A stretch of DNA of 64,000 nt from Verrucomicrobiota bacterium (GCA_039192515.1 JBCCXA010000002.1:112170-176169); one strand, 5' to 3'; counted from the first letter of the stretch, positions 27,378-37,293 are shown. Notes: a model not told the origin generated them from the sequence alone. Made by a program: numbers and translations.

Positions 27378-28652
27378 ATGGCTGAATTAATAGAAATGCC
27401 CAAGTTAAGTGATACGATGACTGAGGGAACACTAGTCAAATGGCTGGTGAAAGAAGGAGATGCGATTGAAATAGGTGATGAGATTGCAGAAATCGAGACA
27501 GACAAAGCGACCATGCCTGTGGAAGCTTTTGATGCAGGGGTTGTTCTAAAGATTGTTGCACAAGAGGGGGCAACAGCTCCTGTAAAATCCGTGATCGCGG
27601 TAGTTGGAGAAGAAGGGGAAAAGGTTGATGAAAAAATTATTTCAGATGCGCAGGCTAGTAAGACTGTAAAGTCCGTTGCACAAGATGAGCCGGCTACTCC
27701 CACTAAAAACCAAGAAGTAGAGACACCAGTGGCTAGCGAGGCTCTAGTTGTTCCCACTCATTCTAAAAGTTCATTCGATACGCGTGTTAAGGCTTCTCCC
27801 CTAGCCCGTAAAATTGCTGAAGAGCAAGGTATTGCATTAGAGAAGGTTTCTGGGAGTGGTCCCAGAGGCCGGATTGTCAAAAATGATGTATTAAATATGG
27901 CTCAATTAAATGGCGGAGGGACAAACTGGGGAGTATTTCCTAGCGGTCCTATTGCTAAAGATGAAAATATTCCTTTGACCAATATGCGCAAAACGATTGC
28001 CAAGCGCCTAGTCGAGAGCAAGCAGCAATCGCCACACTTCTATGTGGAAATGGAAGTTGATTGTGATGCAATGGTCGTTTTACGCAAACAGCTCAATGCT
28101 AGATTCGAAAAACTCGCTGAGCCTTTTAAATTAAGTTTTAATGACTTTGTTATGAAGGCTGCAGCTAATGCTGCTCATCAATCACCTGCTATCAATGCTT
28201 CATGGGCTGGTGATACTATCAAGCAACACGGGTCTGTTCACCTTGCATTCGGCGTGGCGATCGATTCTGGGTTGATCACACCAGTTATTAAAGATGCCCA
28301 GAGCAAGAGCTTAAAAGAGATTAGCCAGGAGGCTAAGGTCCTTATAGTTAAAGCGAAGCAAGGAAAATTGACACCCGAAGAATACACAACGGGAACAATT
28401 ACCATTTCAAATTTAGGCATGTTCGGCGTAGACCGTTTCTCAGCTATTGTGAATCCACCACAGGCCGCTATCCTAGCTGTTGGTAATATAGTTAAAAAGC
28501 CTGTGCTTGACTCTCAAGATCAGATTGTAGTGGGACATCGTATGAGTATCACCGTATCTGCTGATCACCGGGTGGTGGATGGTGCGGTTGCTGCAATATA
28601 TCTGGCAGAATTGAAAGCTCTATTAGAAACCCCCTCGCTATTGTTACTTTGA
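27378..28652 (+). CDS. pdhC: Dihydrolipoamide acetyltransferase (E2 of pyruvate dehydrogenase)
   Basis: E2 carries acetyl groups on a lipoyl arm to coenzyme A and forms the core of the complex. One lipoyl domain (about 1-80) holds the modified Lys43 in [10 protein letters not shown]. An Ala/Val/Thr-rich linker follows, then the E3-binding domain (about 138-172, [19 protein letters not shown]) and the catalytic domain (about 200-424) with the active His in [10 protein letters not shown] single lipoyl domain and 424 residues match the E2 type found with heterotetrameric E1. The substrate pyruvate is inferred from context. Confidence 0.94.
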   Translation: MAELIEMPKLSDTMTEGTLVKWLVKEGDAIEIGDEIAEIETDKATMPVEAFDAGVVLKIVAQEGATAPVKSVIAVVGEEGEKVDEKIISDAQASKTVKSVAQDEPATPTKNQEVETPVASEALVVPTHSKSSFDTRVKASPLARKIAEEQGIALEKVSGSGPRGRIVKNDVLNMAQLNGGGTNWGVFPSGPIAKDENIPLTNMRKTIAKRLVESKQQSPHFYVEMEVDCDAMVVLRKQLNARFEKLAEPFKLSFNDFVMKAAANAAHQSPAINASWAGDTIKQHGSVHLAFGVAIDSGLITPVIKDAQSKSLKEISQEAKVLIVKAKQGKLTPEEYTTGTITISNLGMFGVDRFSAIVNPPQAAILAVGNIVKKPVLDSQDQIVVGHRMSITVSADHRVVDGAVAAIYLAELKALLETPSLLLL

Positions 28653-28681
28653 AGATTGAAAAAGAGAGTTAGATTAAACAG

Positions 28682-30067
28682 ATGGAATATGATTTGATAG
28701 TAGTTGGTGGAGGACCAGCTGGATACGTTGGAGCAATTCGTGCCGCTCAGTTAGGAAAGAAAGTGGCTTGTGTAGATAAAGAGCGAGCTGGGGGAACTTG
28801 TTTGAACTGGGGTTGTATTCCAACTAAAGCTCTACTCAAGAGTGCTGAGATGTATGAACACATGAACCATGCTGCTGATTTTGGCTTAGAGGCTAAGGGG
28901 ATTGGCTATGATTTTGAAAAGGTTGTGACACGTAGTCGTGGCGTTTCTGACAAAATGGCCAAAGGCATCGAGTTTCTCTTTAAAACAAAGAAAGTCGATT
29001 ATCACGTGGGCATGGGGAAAGTTCACAAAGATAAGAGTGTCACAGTAACTAAGTCAGATGGTAAACAAGAAACGCTCAGAGCTAAGCACATACTTTTGGC
29101 AACCGGCTGCGTGCCTCGTTTGCTTCCCGGTTTAAAAGTTGATGGGAATAGGATACTCAGTAGCCGTGAAGCACTTGAGTTAAAGACTCAGCCAAAGTCC
29201 ATTGTTATTATCGGGGCCGGGGCTATTGGGGTGGAGTTTGCCTATTTCTACAATGCTTTTGGCACCAAAGTTACTTTAGTGGAAATGTTACCCAATATCC
29301 TACCCGTTGAGGATATTGAGATTTCGCAGACGCTTGCGAAGTCTCTTAAGAAAAGCGGTATTGAAGTTTTAACCGAAACCAAAACCGACAAAGTTGAAGT
29401 GGGTCCTAAAAGTGTGACGGTTACTCTATCGGGCAAGGGGGCACAGGTTCTCGAGGCTGAAAGTTTACTGTGTGCCATTGGTGTTCAATCGAATTTGGAA
29501 GGGCTTCTTGCAGAAGGCGTTACCCCAAAGCTAGATCGAGGATACTTAGTTACAGATGAGCGTTATCAAACGAGTCTGCCCGGAATTTATGCTGCTGGAG
29601 ATATTATCGGCCCCCCCTGGTTAGCTCACGTAGCTTCTCATGAAGCGATTGAAGCGGTGGAAGGGCTGTTTGTGGAAGACAAAAAACCGCATAAAGTAAC
29701 GCTCTATCCTGGTTGCACATATTGCCAGCCACAAGTTGCCAGCATTGGCTTAACTGAGGCTAAAGCCAAAGAGAATAAACTAGATTACAAAGTAGGTAAA
29801 TTTACCTATCGAGCTAGCGGTAAAGCCGTTGCCGCAGGGGACCCTGAAGGTTTTGTAAAGCTGATAATTGCTGAACCTCATGGTGAAATTCTTGGAGCAC
29901 ACATCATCGGTGCCGATGCTACAGAGCTTATTGCTGAGATAGGCTTGGCAATATCACTTGAAGCAACTACAGATGAAATTATTTCCACTGTGCATGCTCA
30001 TCCAACACTCAGTGAAATGATAGCGGAGGCTACGTTGGCTGGGGAGGGGAGAGCTATACATAGTTGA
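28682..30067 (+). CDS. lpdA: Dihydrolipoyl dehydrogenase (E3)
   Basis: E3 reoxidises the lipoyl arm, passing electrons through FAD to NAD. The FAD-binding motif VVGGGPAGYVGAIRAAQLG is followed by the redox-active pair Cys40/Cys45 in GGTCLNWGCIPTKAL; the NAD-binding motif is IIGAGAIGVEFAYFYNAFG, and the dimerisation domain ends with the catalytic HAHPTLSEM. At 461 residues it is standard length with no extra lipoyl domain. It lies 29 bases after pdhC. Confidence 0.96.
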   Translation: MEYDLIVVGGGPAGYVGAIRAAQLGKKVACVDKERAGGTCLNWGCIPTKALLKSAEMYEHMNHAADFGLEAKGIGYDFEKVVTRSRGVSDKMAKGIEFLFKTKKVDYHVGMGKVHKDKSVTVTKSDGKQETLRAKHILLATGCVPRLLPGLKVDGNRILSSREALELKTQPKSIVIIGAGAIGVEFAYFYNAFGTKVTLVEMLPNILPVEDIEISQTLAKSLKKSGIEVLTETKTDKVEVGPKSVTVTLSGKGAQVLEAESLLCAIGVQSNLEGLLAEGVTPKLDRGYLVTDERYQTSLPGIYAAGDIIGPPWLAHVASHEAIEAVEGLFVEDKKPHKVTLYPGCTYCQPQVASIGLTEAKAKENKLDYKVGKFTYRASGKAVAAGDPEGFVKLIIAEPHGEILGAHIIGADATELIAEIGLAISLEATTDEIISTVHAHPTLSEMIAEATLAGEGRAIHS

Positions 30068-30084
30068 TAACCCGCAATCAAACC

Positions 30085-30966
30085 ATGGAATATCCAATCG
30101 ACAAAAAACCCCCTTGGCTTCGAGCTAAAATTCCTGGAGGTGAGGGCTATGCTTCGGTTAAGCAATTAGTCGATGGAAATAATCTGCACACAGTTTGCGA
30201 GAGTGCTCGCTGCCCTAATCAAGGAGAATGTTGGAGTCGCAAAACAGCGACCCTAATGATTTTAGGAAATACCTGCACGAGAGCTTGTAGTTTTTGTGCG
30301 ATAGATACTGGTAGACCTACAGAGACAGATTGGGCAGAGCCGGCTAGAGTAGCAGAAGCAGTGAAAAAGATGGGGTTGCGCTATGCTGTTTTGACGTCGG
30401 TAGCACGTGATGATTTAGAAGATGAGGGCTCTACTATTTGGGCCAATACAATTCGTGCGGTACGACACTTAAATCCGAGTACGAAGATAGAGGTGCTTAT
30501 TCCCGATTTTAAAGATAAGGAGTGGTGCTTGAATAACGTTCTTAAGGCAATGCCTGATATTTTGAACCATAATATTGAGACCATAGAGCGCTTGCAGAAA
30601 AAAGTTCGTTCGGTGGCTAGATACGAATGGAGTTTAAGATTACTAGCTCGTGCAAAAAGACGAGGCTTTACTACCAAGACCGGAATGATGCTCGGTGTGG
30701 GTGAGACAAAGAAAGAGATTGAGCAGACCTTGCAAGATCTAGCAGCAGTTAAGGTAGATATTCTAACATTAGGGCAATATCTGCGCCCTACAGAGAAACA
30801 TTTGCCAATTCATCGATGGGTAACACCTGAAGAGTTTGCGTTCTGGAAACAACGAGGATTAGATTTAGGCTTTGGTGTGGTAGAGAGTGGCCCGCTTGTT
30901 CGTAGTTCTTATCATGCTGACGAACAAGGTGAGAAATATGCTCGTCCGGAGGCGGTAGCCGCCTGA
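30085..30966 (+). CDS. lipA: Lipoyl synthase
   Basis: LipA inserts two sulfurs into octanoyl groups on E2 to make lipoate, using two 4Fe-4S clusters. The auxiliary cluster cysteines are Cys38, Cys43 and Cys49 (VCESARCPNQGECW), the radical SAM cysteines Cys64, Cys68 and Cys71 (CTRACSFC), and the C-terminal RSSY supplies the conserved Ser. ATG 30085 matches family N-termini (KKPPWLRAKIP); a TTG at 30064 overlapping the lpdA stop is the alternative. Placement after lpdA links cofactor assembly with the enzyme needing it. Confidence 0.95.
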   Translation: MEYPIDKKPPWLRAKIPGGEGYASVKQLVDGNNLHTVCESARCPNQGECWSRKTATLMILGNTCTRACSFCAIDTGRPTETDWAEPARVAEAVKKMGLRYAVLTSVARDDLEDEGSTIWANTIRAVRHLNPSTKIEVLIPDFKDKEWCLNNVLKAMPDILNHNIETIERLQKKVRSVARYEWSLRLLARAKRRGFTTKTGMMLGVGETKKEIEQTLQDLAAVKVDILTLGQYLRPTEKHLPIHRWVTPEEFAFWKQRGLDLGFGVVESGPLVRSSYHADEQGEKYARPEAVAA

Positions 30967-30982
30967 CCGCTTCATAGATAAG

Positions 30983-31705
30983 ATGAAGTTATACTTATTG
31001 AACGTGGGTGTTTACATCAGCGCTTTATTGTTATTATTTTCGTCTTGTTCAGAAGCAGAACCACGATACTTCATTAAGAAAACGAGTGACTTTCAAATAA
31101 CTGGGAATGGCTCAGCTAAGGCATGGGAAAGAGCCGAGTGGATGGTTATTCCGCAAAGGCGTATATTTGGGGATCCATATGAATTAAAAGTGAAGTCCTT
31201 ATATTCCAAGAAGGGACTTTATTTTTTATATTATTCGCAAGACAAGAAACTGACAGCTACTTTGACAGAAGATAATTCACACTTATGGAAAGAGGATGTC
31301 ATAGAGCTTTTTATTTGGCCTGATGAGAGAGACTCTATCTATTTCGAATATGAACTGTCCCCACTTAATGTTGAGTTGCCTATCTTGGTGCCAAATCTTG
31401 GAGGTAAATATAAGGGTTGGCTACCATGGGATTATGATGGAGAGAAAAAAATTATTCGTCGAACAAGTGCAGTTGGAGGTATAGTTGAATCCATGGGAAA
31501 AGTAGATGCTTGGATAGCTGAATTTTTTATTCCTTATCAACTCCTAGAGCCTTTGCGAAATGTTCCACCAAAGAGTGGCTCAAAGTGGCGTATGAATTTT
31601 TATCGCTTTGATTATGACTCAGGTAAGGGTTCTACCTGGGAATGGGCTCCGGTAAACCACAACTTTCATGATTATAAAAACTTTGGCTTTATTCTATTCG
31701 AATAA
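30983..31705 (+). CDS. Lipoprotein with carbohydrate-binding family 9-like domain
   Basis: The 240-residue product has a lipoprotein signal peptide (LLLLFSSC) and one domain resembling CBM9/DOMON-like sugar-binding modules: FQITGNGSAKAWERAEW at the start, LYFLYYSQDK, LWKEDVIELFIWPDE (a family hallmark), then WIAEFFIPYQLLEP and WRMNFYRFD with a WEWAPV end. It has no catalytic domain. It starts 16 bases after lipA and may ride on that transcript although its role is probably unrelated. Ligand unknown. Confidence 0.75.
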   Translation: MKLYLLNVGVYISALLLLFSSCSEAEPRYFIKKTSDFQITGNGSAKAWERAEWMVIPQRRIFGDPYELKVKSLYSKKGLYFLYYSQDKKLTATLTEDNSHLWKEDVIELFIWPDERDSIYFEYELSPLNVELPILVPNLGGKYKGWLPWDYDGEKKIIRRTSAVGGIVESMGKVDAWIAEFFIPYQLLEPLRNVPPKSGSKWRMNFYRFDYDSGKGSTWEWAPVNHNFHDYKNFGFILFE

Positions 31706-31720
31706 CCTCAAATATTTTTA

Positions 31721-34700
31721 TTATAATTCCTCCAACCTGCGTAACCTATTCTCTATTTTAGCTGCTTCACTAGTCCGACCAAGTCTGTTGAGCAATAGGT
31801 AATAATTTTTAAGATATTTTACTTTTTTGGGGGCACGATTGATAAGATATTCATAGTCGGATATGGCTCCTTCATAATCATTTGTTTGGAATTTAAGTTT
31901 TGCTCGAAGATGAATCAAGCGAATAGAATCTGGGTAATGCCCTAGTGCCGTGTTAATCCAATGAGAAGCTTTAGGGAACTGTTTCGTATTGAGAAGGTGT
32001 TCTGAAATTCTGAAAAGCGCATTGGGCTCTTTTGGGTCATATTCGATTAGTTTTCTAAATTTTTGATAAGCATCATTAAATTTCCTTTGAGCGACTAGGT
32101 ACTCTCCGTTTTTGTTAATAATTTTTACTAGCACATTTAGGACTATCTTATTGTTGGATACAAGTGCAACAGCCTGCAAGATCTGTTCCTCGGCGGAATC
32201 CCTTTGACCATTTTTATCCATTACTTGGGCTTGCAAGGACATTTTGATTGCTTCTCTATTGGTTGCTATTTTTGCAAGACTAGAGGAGGCTAATGAGGTT
32301 TCTAAGGAAGTCGGTATATCAGAAAAGTAGGTAAGTAGGATATCTTCGAGGCAATCGTGGTAGTCTGAATAAAAAACATTTCTTGGTGCGTGGAATTCGA
32401 CAATGGGATGAGAATCCGTATTAAGGGGACCAGGATCTGTAAAATCTTCGTGTTTTGTTAAGTCAGTGATTAGCATGCCTATTATGTCCTCAGTAGAATC
32501 TATAGAAATTGTTTGTAATGAATGACGAACCTTTGGCAATGAGAGCTTTCCTTCTAAACTAGTAGTGTTAAGAGTGATATCACCTTTATACCCAAGCAAG
32601 ATGGTGTCAGTTCCTGTATAGAAAAGAAGACTATTGGGAAATGCACGAGCAAATGAGCGCATGATAAGCATAAACTCGTTCTTTGAACTATCATAAAGAG
32701 GTAAAAACTGAGCGGCCAGGCCGTTGGGGTTTAGTCTGCTGCTCATCAATTCAAAGTGCTCGTATGTAAAAAGTGGTCCGGAACCTGACACAACTGGCTC
32801 AATGGGATCAGATATGATGGTGTCATAGAGTTGGTCTGTTACAAAGAGGTAATTGCGCGCATCATCGACGTGCATGTCAAAGCGTGAGTCATTCAGAATA
32901 TTTTCATTCCATGGAGTAAAGAATTTAGCAACTTCAGTAGTTGCTTCTTCTATTTCAACTACTTTTATGGATTCAACGGGATAACAGGCAATCGCTCCTG
33001 TGGTGATTCCTGTCCCCAATCCTATGTTTAAATTTTTTAAGGGGCTATCATGTAATAGCATGGGTATATGAGCGATCATTAGTTGTAGGGCCATACTTGA
33101 GCTAGTAGTATCAGCCTCGATTTTCCCATCACATATGTATGTCATGACTTGGTTGTGATCTTTTGTGACAGCAACGGTTGAATGGAACCCTTCATGAAGG
33201 TAGAGAGTTTCTAATTTACTGAGTCTATCTTTTAAGTAAACCTGACGGCCAACTATGGATGTGGAGGCTCGATAATAGGGTGAGAACCAGAGTGAATGCT
33301 TCTCCCAGCGGGGTGTCACAGTAAAAAATATGCAGGTTACCAGTGAAATAACAGCTATGAATTTTGCGTAATGCCAATCATTAGGTAGCAATTTATAGGC
33401 AAGTAAACAGCTAAAAAGCAGGATACCAAGAGCGCAGCCTAATAATGATTTTTCTAGTCCGAAGATCGGCAGAAAAATTAAACCGGTTACTAGAGCTCCA
33501 AATGCTCCTGCCGTAGTATTGATTGCATAGAGCGAACCAATACTAGAGCTACTATGATGTGTTTGAGACCTCATTTCTTGAGTTAAGAAGGTGAAAAGAG
33601 CTCCAAAAAAGAATGTTGGAACAAATAGTATAAATACAGCAGTAAAAAAATTCATGAGAAGAAATGTGTTCCAGGTTAGCTCTAATTCGGCAATGGTATG
33701 AATATAAATGGAAGGAATTTTGACGAAGCAAGATGTGCTAAATAATGTATAAATACCTATTAGTGCAAAAAGTAACGGAACGAATAGGATAGATAGATTT
33801 TTTTTATTAGTGATATAATTCATTGCCATAGAGCCTATGACAATGCCAATTAAGAAAACACTGAGCATTGATGAAAAAGAATATACTGCGCTTCCATTAA
33901 TCATTGTTAATCCACGGAACCATAGAATCTCCAGTCCAAGTGCGGTAAAGCCTGCGTAAGCGGCAGAAGCAATTAGCCAAATTTTTGTTTTGCCACTTTT
34001 GATGTCTTTCTTAAGGGATGCCTTAGAATTGTTTTCGAATCTAGGGTGAGCTTTAAAATCTTTCCAAAGAATAAAAGATACAGTGGCAACAAGAAAATTT
34101 ATAGTTACAGCAAGAGAGTTTGTAAGGATAAGTCCAAATGAAGGTATAAGGAAAAAGCCACAGACGAGAACTCCAAATACTGCTCCTAAGGTGTTTGCAC
34201 CATATAAGAATCCTAGTTGTTTTCTAAACCTTCCTTTATCTGGGACTAAGCCTTCACAAATTAGAGGAAGAGTAGCACCCATTAGCAGTGTGGGAATAAG
34301 AAGAATTCCGAGCACTGTGAATACTCGAAAAGAAATTAATAAGGGTATCCAATCTGGTATAGTAAGATAAATAAATCGATATAGATTGCGGACCATTGGA
34401 AAGCAAAATGGGATGGCTATCCCGAAGATGCCAATGAATACCTCAATAAGAAAAAACAATTGCAAAGGCTTATGGGCCCGTGTCGCTACTTTTCCTGCAA
34501 TATAGGATCCTCCCGCATGGCCTATCATAAACGCGGCAAGAACAATACTAGTGGCGTAGACTGTGTTGCCGACAATGAGTCCTAATTGTCTTTGCCAAAT
34601 AATTTCATAGCTGATTGCTGCAAATCCTGAGCAAAATAGTAATAAACGAGCTAAGTAAGGGTGTAAATCGAAGTTTGTGTAGACGGTGCTATCTTCTTGA

Positions 34701-34723
34701 GTATTTTGGCGTGATGAAGGCAT
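31721..34723 (-). CDS. Polytopic membrane protein fused to spermidine synthase-like domain and TPR repeats
   Basis: A 1000-residue protein. About residues 20-470 hold some 12-14 TM helices in an MFS-like arrangement (LARLLLFCSGFAAISYEIIW start). About 500-760 is a spermidine synthase-like Rossmann domain with NLNIGLGTGITTGAI, IKVVEIEEATTEVAKFF, VDDARNYLF and YDTIISDPIEP. About 820-1000 has TPR repeats. Such MFS-spermidine synthase fusions are widespread in environmental bacteria with unproven substrates; polyamine synthesis is not assured. ATG 34723 is chosen because AAGGTC precedes it at 9 bases. Confidence 0.8.
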   Translation of the reverse strand: MPSSRQNTQEDSTVYTNFDLHPYLARLLLFCSGFAAISYEIIWQRQLGLIVGNTVYATSIVLAAFMIGHAGGSYIAGKVATRAHKPLQLFFLIEVFIGIFGIAIPFCFPMVRNLYRFIYLTIPDWIPLLISFRVFTVLGILLIPTLLMGATLPLICEGLVPDKGRFRKQLGFLYGANTLGAVFGVLVCGFFLIPSFGLILTNSLAVTINFLVATVSFILWKDFKAHPRFENNSKASLKKDIKSGKTKIWLIASAAYAGFTALGLEILWFRGLTMINGSAVYSFSSMLSVFLIGIVIGSMAMNYITNKKNLSILFVPLLFALIGIYTLFSTSCFVKIPSIYIHTIAELELTWNTFLLMNFFTAVFILFVPTFFFGALFTFLTQEMRSQTHHSSSSIGSLYAINTTAGAFGALVTGLIFLPIFGLEKSLLGCALGILLFSCLLAYKLLPNDWHYAKFIAVISLVTCIFFTVTPRWEKHSLWFSPYYRASTSIVGRQVYLKDRLSKLETLYLHEGFHSTVAVTKDHNQVMTYICDGKIEADTTSSSMALQLMIAHIPMLLHDSPLKNLNIGLGTGITTGAIACYPVESIKVVEIEEATTEVAKFFTPWNENILNDSRFDMHVDDARNYLFVTDQLYDTIISDPIEPVVSGSGPLFTYEHFELMSSRLNPNGLAAQFLPLYDSSKNEFMLIMRSFARAFPNSLLFYTGTDTILLGYKGDITLNTTSLEGKLSLPKVRHSLQTISIDSTEDIIGMLITDLTKHEDFTDPGPLNTDSHPIVEFHAPRNVFYSDYHDCLEDILLTYFSDIPTSLETSLASSSLAKIATNREAIKMSLQAQVMDKNGQRDSAEEQILQAVALVSNNKIVLNVLVKIINKNGEYLVAQRKFNDAYQKFRKLIEYDPKEPNALFRISEHLLNTKQFPKASHWINTALGHYPDSIRLIHLRAKLKFQTNDYEGAISDYEYLINRAPKKVKYLKNYYLLLNRLGRTSEAAKIENRLRRLEEL

Positions 34724-34784
34724 CTGGCACACGACCTTAGCCCAAGGGGCCAGCGTCTTTTTCCTTACGTTGGATTATTTTGCT

Positions 34785-35585
34785 TTATGCATGATAAGGT
34801 TCACCAAGAATGCCAGACATTGTTGTGAAATTGAAGCTTCGTTCAAGCAGTCTATCAAGCACATCTGGAGTAGCATCGGCAGTTTGTTTGTGTAAGTCGT
34901 GGAGCAAAACAATGGATCCGGGCGTCGTGTTTTTATAGATATGACTGACAATTCTAGAGGCGCCAGGACGTGCCCAATCCCTAGGGTCAACAGACCAATA
35001 AGCAATACCTAAGCCTTCTCCCATGGGGATTTCGCCTTGTTTTTTATGAAAAGCTCCATAAGGAGGTCGAAACCAGGTAGGCACTTTACCAGTCACTTGC
35101 TCAATGACCTCCTGAGTTTTGTGAATTTCATACTCTACTCGGCTGCTACTAAGTTTCTTTAGGTTTGGATGGGTGTAGGTATGGTTGGCAACTTCGTGTC
35201 CTGCTGCAGCAACCTCATTAGCTAGGGATTTATAGGCCTTAACTTTATTGCCTATCATAAAAAAAGTGGCTCTAAGTTTACGTTTTTCTAAATCATTGAG
35301 AATAGAGTTGGTAATGCTTGGTGTTGGTCCATCATCGTACGTTAATGCTATGCGGTGGCCAAAACCGGGAGCTGTGGAAACAAAATGGGGTTTCCTCTCT
35401 TTTACAGCTTCAGCAGGCAATTCCTGCGGTTGCTCTTCACTTTTCTGGATCCCAGCAGGGTGTTCTTTGAGTTCAGGCTCTAAATATTGAGCAGTTGGGA
35501 TGTCTTCGCCTAGCAGATTGGATGAGGAAAAGCAACCTGCACTTGTCCCAAAACTAATCATCTTGATAAAATCCGCTCGCTTCAT
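34785..35585 (-). CDS. Polysaccharide deacetylase (NodB-homology domain), exported
   Basis: A carbohydrate esterase family 4 enzyme that removes N- or O-acetyl groups from a polysaccharide such as peptidoglycan or chitin-like polymers. The N-terminus (MKRADFIKMISFGTSAGC) looks like a signal peptide with a possible lipobox. NodB motifs are complete: ALTYDDGPT with the catalytic base and metal Asp, HTYTHPNL (metal histidines), RPPYG, DPRDW and the final IVLLHD His. A Glu/Pro-rich linker separates anchor and domain. The substrate is unknown. Confidence 0.85.
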   Translation of the reverse strand: MKRADFIKMISFGTSAGCFSSSNLLGEDIPTAQYLEPELKEHPAGIQKSEEQPQELPAEAVKERKPHFVSTAPGFGHRIALTYDDGPTPSITNSILNDLEKRKLRATFFMIGNKVKAYKSLANEVAAAGHEVANHTYTHPNLKKLSSSRVEYEIHKTQEVIEQVTGKVPTWFRPPYGAFHKKQGEIPMGEGLGIAYWSVDPRDWARPGASRIVSHIYKNTTPGSIVLLHDLHKQTADATPDVLDRLLERSFNFTTMSGILGEPYHA

Positions 35586-35994
35586 CTTATTTATAGTTAT
35601 TAAATCGCTTCTCCTTACAAAGATAATGCCTTTTATATCGGTAGCTGAATAAAGAGTTAAATCAAGTATTCCTTATAAAATCAAGCTAGGCAGCATGCTT
35701 TCTGAGTAAAAGCAGAAAGTTTTGCCATGTAGTTCGCACTATTTAATGAGACAAGGAAGTTCCTTTCCCATCCTACCAGATGGTTTCGGCAGATTACTTA
35801 AATAACCTGTTTTGCTAAGAAATTTCTTTAGGAGATTTTTTCCCAGGAAAAAAGCGGTTTCGGCATTTTGTTCCTGACAAGTGCATAGCTCCATTTTGGC
35901 GTGAAAAATTAAAAAAATTTAAGTCGTTGATTAAGAGTAAGATATAACTCCGGCGAAATGGGCTGGCATATCCGTTGCTTTTAAATAACGGCAT
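35586..35994 (+). other. Divergent intergenic region upstream of the flagellar operon
   Basis: Apart from a sigma-54-type promoter at its right end (35963-35979) I see no gene. The span must also promote the deacetylase gene in the other direction. Activator sites for a sigma-54 enhancer protein would be expected around 35800-35880, but I could not identify a clear repeated motif there. Confidence 0.5.
35963..35979 (+). promoter_or_regulatory. Sigma-54-type (-24/-12) promoter of the flagellar operon
   Basis: CTGGCATATCCGTTGCT matches the -24/-12 consensus (YTGGCACGrNNNTTGCW) at all fixed positions except CG at 7-8. The spacing from GG to GC is the required 12 bases. Initiation is expected near 35990, just before the first flgB ATG. 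Sigma-54 control of early and middle flagellar genes is known in several phyla; here it is inference from the motif. Confidence 0.65.
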
Positions 35995-36396
35995 ATGGCA
36001 AGCATGGTTAACAGCATCGTAGATGATAAATCTATTAGAGTCATAGAAATGGCACTCGATGCTAGGATGGCTCGGCAACAAGCAATTGCTAGCAATATTG
36101 CGAATGTAAACACGCCCGGATTCAAAAGGGTGGATTTGACAGATAGCTTCAAAGTGCAATTTCAAAAGGCGATCGCTGATGTTCAAGCAGGCAAAGAGCT
36201 AAAAACGCGACCCATTCCTGAAGTCGGAGAAGCAACAGTACATGGGCCTACCCGTAAAGACGGTAATAACGTGAATATGGAGCAAGAAGTTGTGGAGTTA
36301 TCGAAAAACCGTTTGGAATATGAGTTTGCTGCTCAGGTCATGAAAGCGAGGTTTGACGGGTTAAAGCGAGCAATTGGTGGCACAGGAGGAACTTAA
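35995..36396 (+). CDS. flgB: Flagellar basal-body rod protein FlgB
   Basis: FlgB forms part of the proximal rod. The 133-residue protein shows the rod signature MARQQAIASNIANVNTPGFKRVDL near the N-terminus and the C-terminal helix QEVVELSKNRLEYEFAAQVM. Possible starts are ATG 35995 and ATG 36004; neither has a ribosome site, and the predicted transcript begins only 5-14 bases upstream, so start choice is uncertain. First gene of the 22-gene flagellar operon. Confidence 0.92.
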   Translation: MASMVNSIVDDKSIRVIEMALDARMARQQAIASNIANVNTPGFKRVDLTDSFKVQFQKAIADVQAGKELKTRPIPEVGEATVHGPTRKDGNNVNMEQEVVELSKNRLEYEFAAQVMKARFDGLKRAIGGTGGT

Positions 36397-36398
36397 TT

Positions 36399-36827
36399 AT
36401 GGATTCTAATATATTACCAGCAGCAGATGTAAGCTCAAGTGCACTGAACGTCGAGAGAGCGAGGTTGGATGTTATTGCTTCTAACATTGCCAATGCTCAA
36501 ACGACAAATGATGTCAATGGAGGGCCTTATAGAAGAAAGCATATATTATTTGAGTCAGTCCTCATGGATGCAAAAGATGGCATAAAATCCGGTAAGGAAA
36601 TAGGTGTAAGAGTAGCTGGTGTAGTAGAAGATAAAAGCCCGCTAACAACGATTTATAACCCGAGCCACCCGCATGCTGATGAAAAAGGCATGGTAGCTAT
36701 GCCCAATGTCAACATCATTGAGGAGATGGTGGATTTGATGACTGCAACTAGGGCTTACGAAGCGAACACAAAAGTAGTACAAGGTTCAAAAAAGATGGTG
36801 GAAAGCGCTATGAGGATTGGTCAGTAG
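36399..36827 (+). CDS. flgC: Flagellar basal-body rod protein FlgC
   Basis: Second proximal rod protein, 142 residues, beginning two bases after flgB. It carries the rod signature LDVIASNIANAQT, the RRKHILFESV segment, DKSPLTTIYNPSHPHADEKG and the conserved C-terminal motif VNIIEEMVDLMTATRAYEAN. Exported by the flagellar type III system, so it has no classical signal peptide. Confidence 0.95.
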   Translation: MDSNILPAADVSSSALNVERARLDVIASNIANAQTTNDVNGGPYRRKHILFESVLMDAKDGIKSGKEIGVRVAGVVEDKSPLTTIYNPSHPHADEKGMVAMPNVNIIEEMVDLMTATRAYEANTKVVQGSKKMVESAMRIGQ

Positions 36828-36860
36828 GCTAGTTGAGGTTGGATAATTGAGAGAAAAAGT

Positions 36861-37265
36861 ATGAATGATATAAACTCGTTCTTTCCGATAGAAGGTTCTC
36901 AAGGGGTAGGCGCTAGCCGTTTATCTCCATCTCGGCAATTTCCCATTGAGTCCTCTGGAAATCCTTCTATTAAAGCTTTTGAATTACCTAAACCGATTGA
37001 AAAAGCACATTCGTTAGATTCAGCACGAGGAGTTTCAAACGAGCCTGAAACATGGGGTCATATGGTCCAACAAATGGTTAAGGATGTGAATCAAGCACAG
37101 AAGAATGCTGGCTATAAAATCAGAGATGTTTTGAGTGGAGGCTCAACAACGGTGCATGAGGCGATGATTGCTTCACAGAAATCCGGAGTCGCTTTTCGAG
37201 TATTAGCAGAAGTTAGAAATAAAGCTCTAGAGACTTATAAGGAAATTATAAAGATTCAAGTTTGA
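36861..37265 (+). CDS. fliE: Flagellar hook-basal body complex protein FliE
   Basis: FliE joins the MS ring to the rod. The conserved C-terminal part (about 55-134) contains WGHMVQQMVKDVNQAQKNAG, SGGSTTVHEAMIASQKSGVAF and VLAEVRNKALETYKEI. At 134 residues it is about 30 longer than usual because of a Ser/Pro-rich N-terminal extension. Its position between flgC and fliF is canonical. Confidence 0.92.
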   Translation: MNDINSFFPIEGSQGVGASRLSPSRQFPIESSGNPSIKAFELPKPIEKAHSLDSARGVSNEPETWGHMVQQMVKDVNQAQKNAGYKIRDVLSGGSTTVHEAMIASQKSGVAFRVLAEVRNKALETYKEIIKIQV

Positions 37266-37293
37266 ATTATAGGGCAAAACAAGGGGAAGAATC

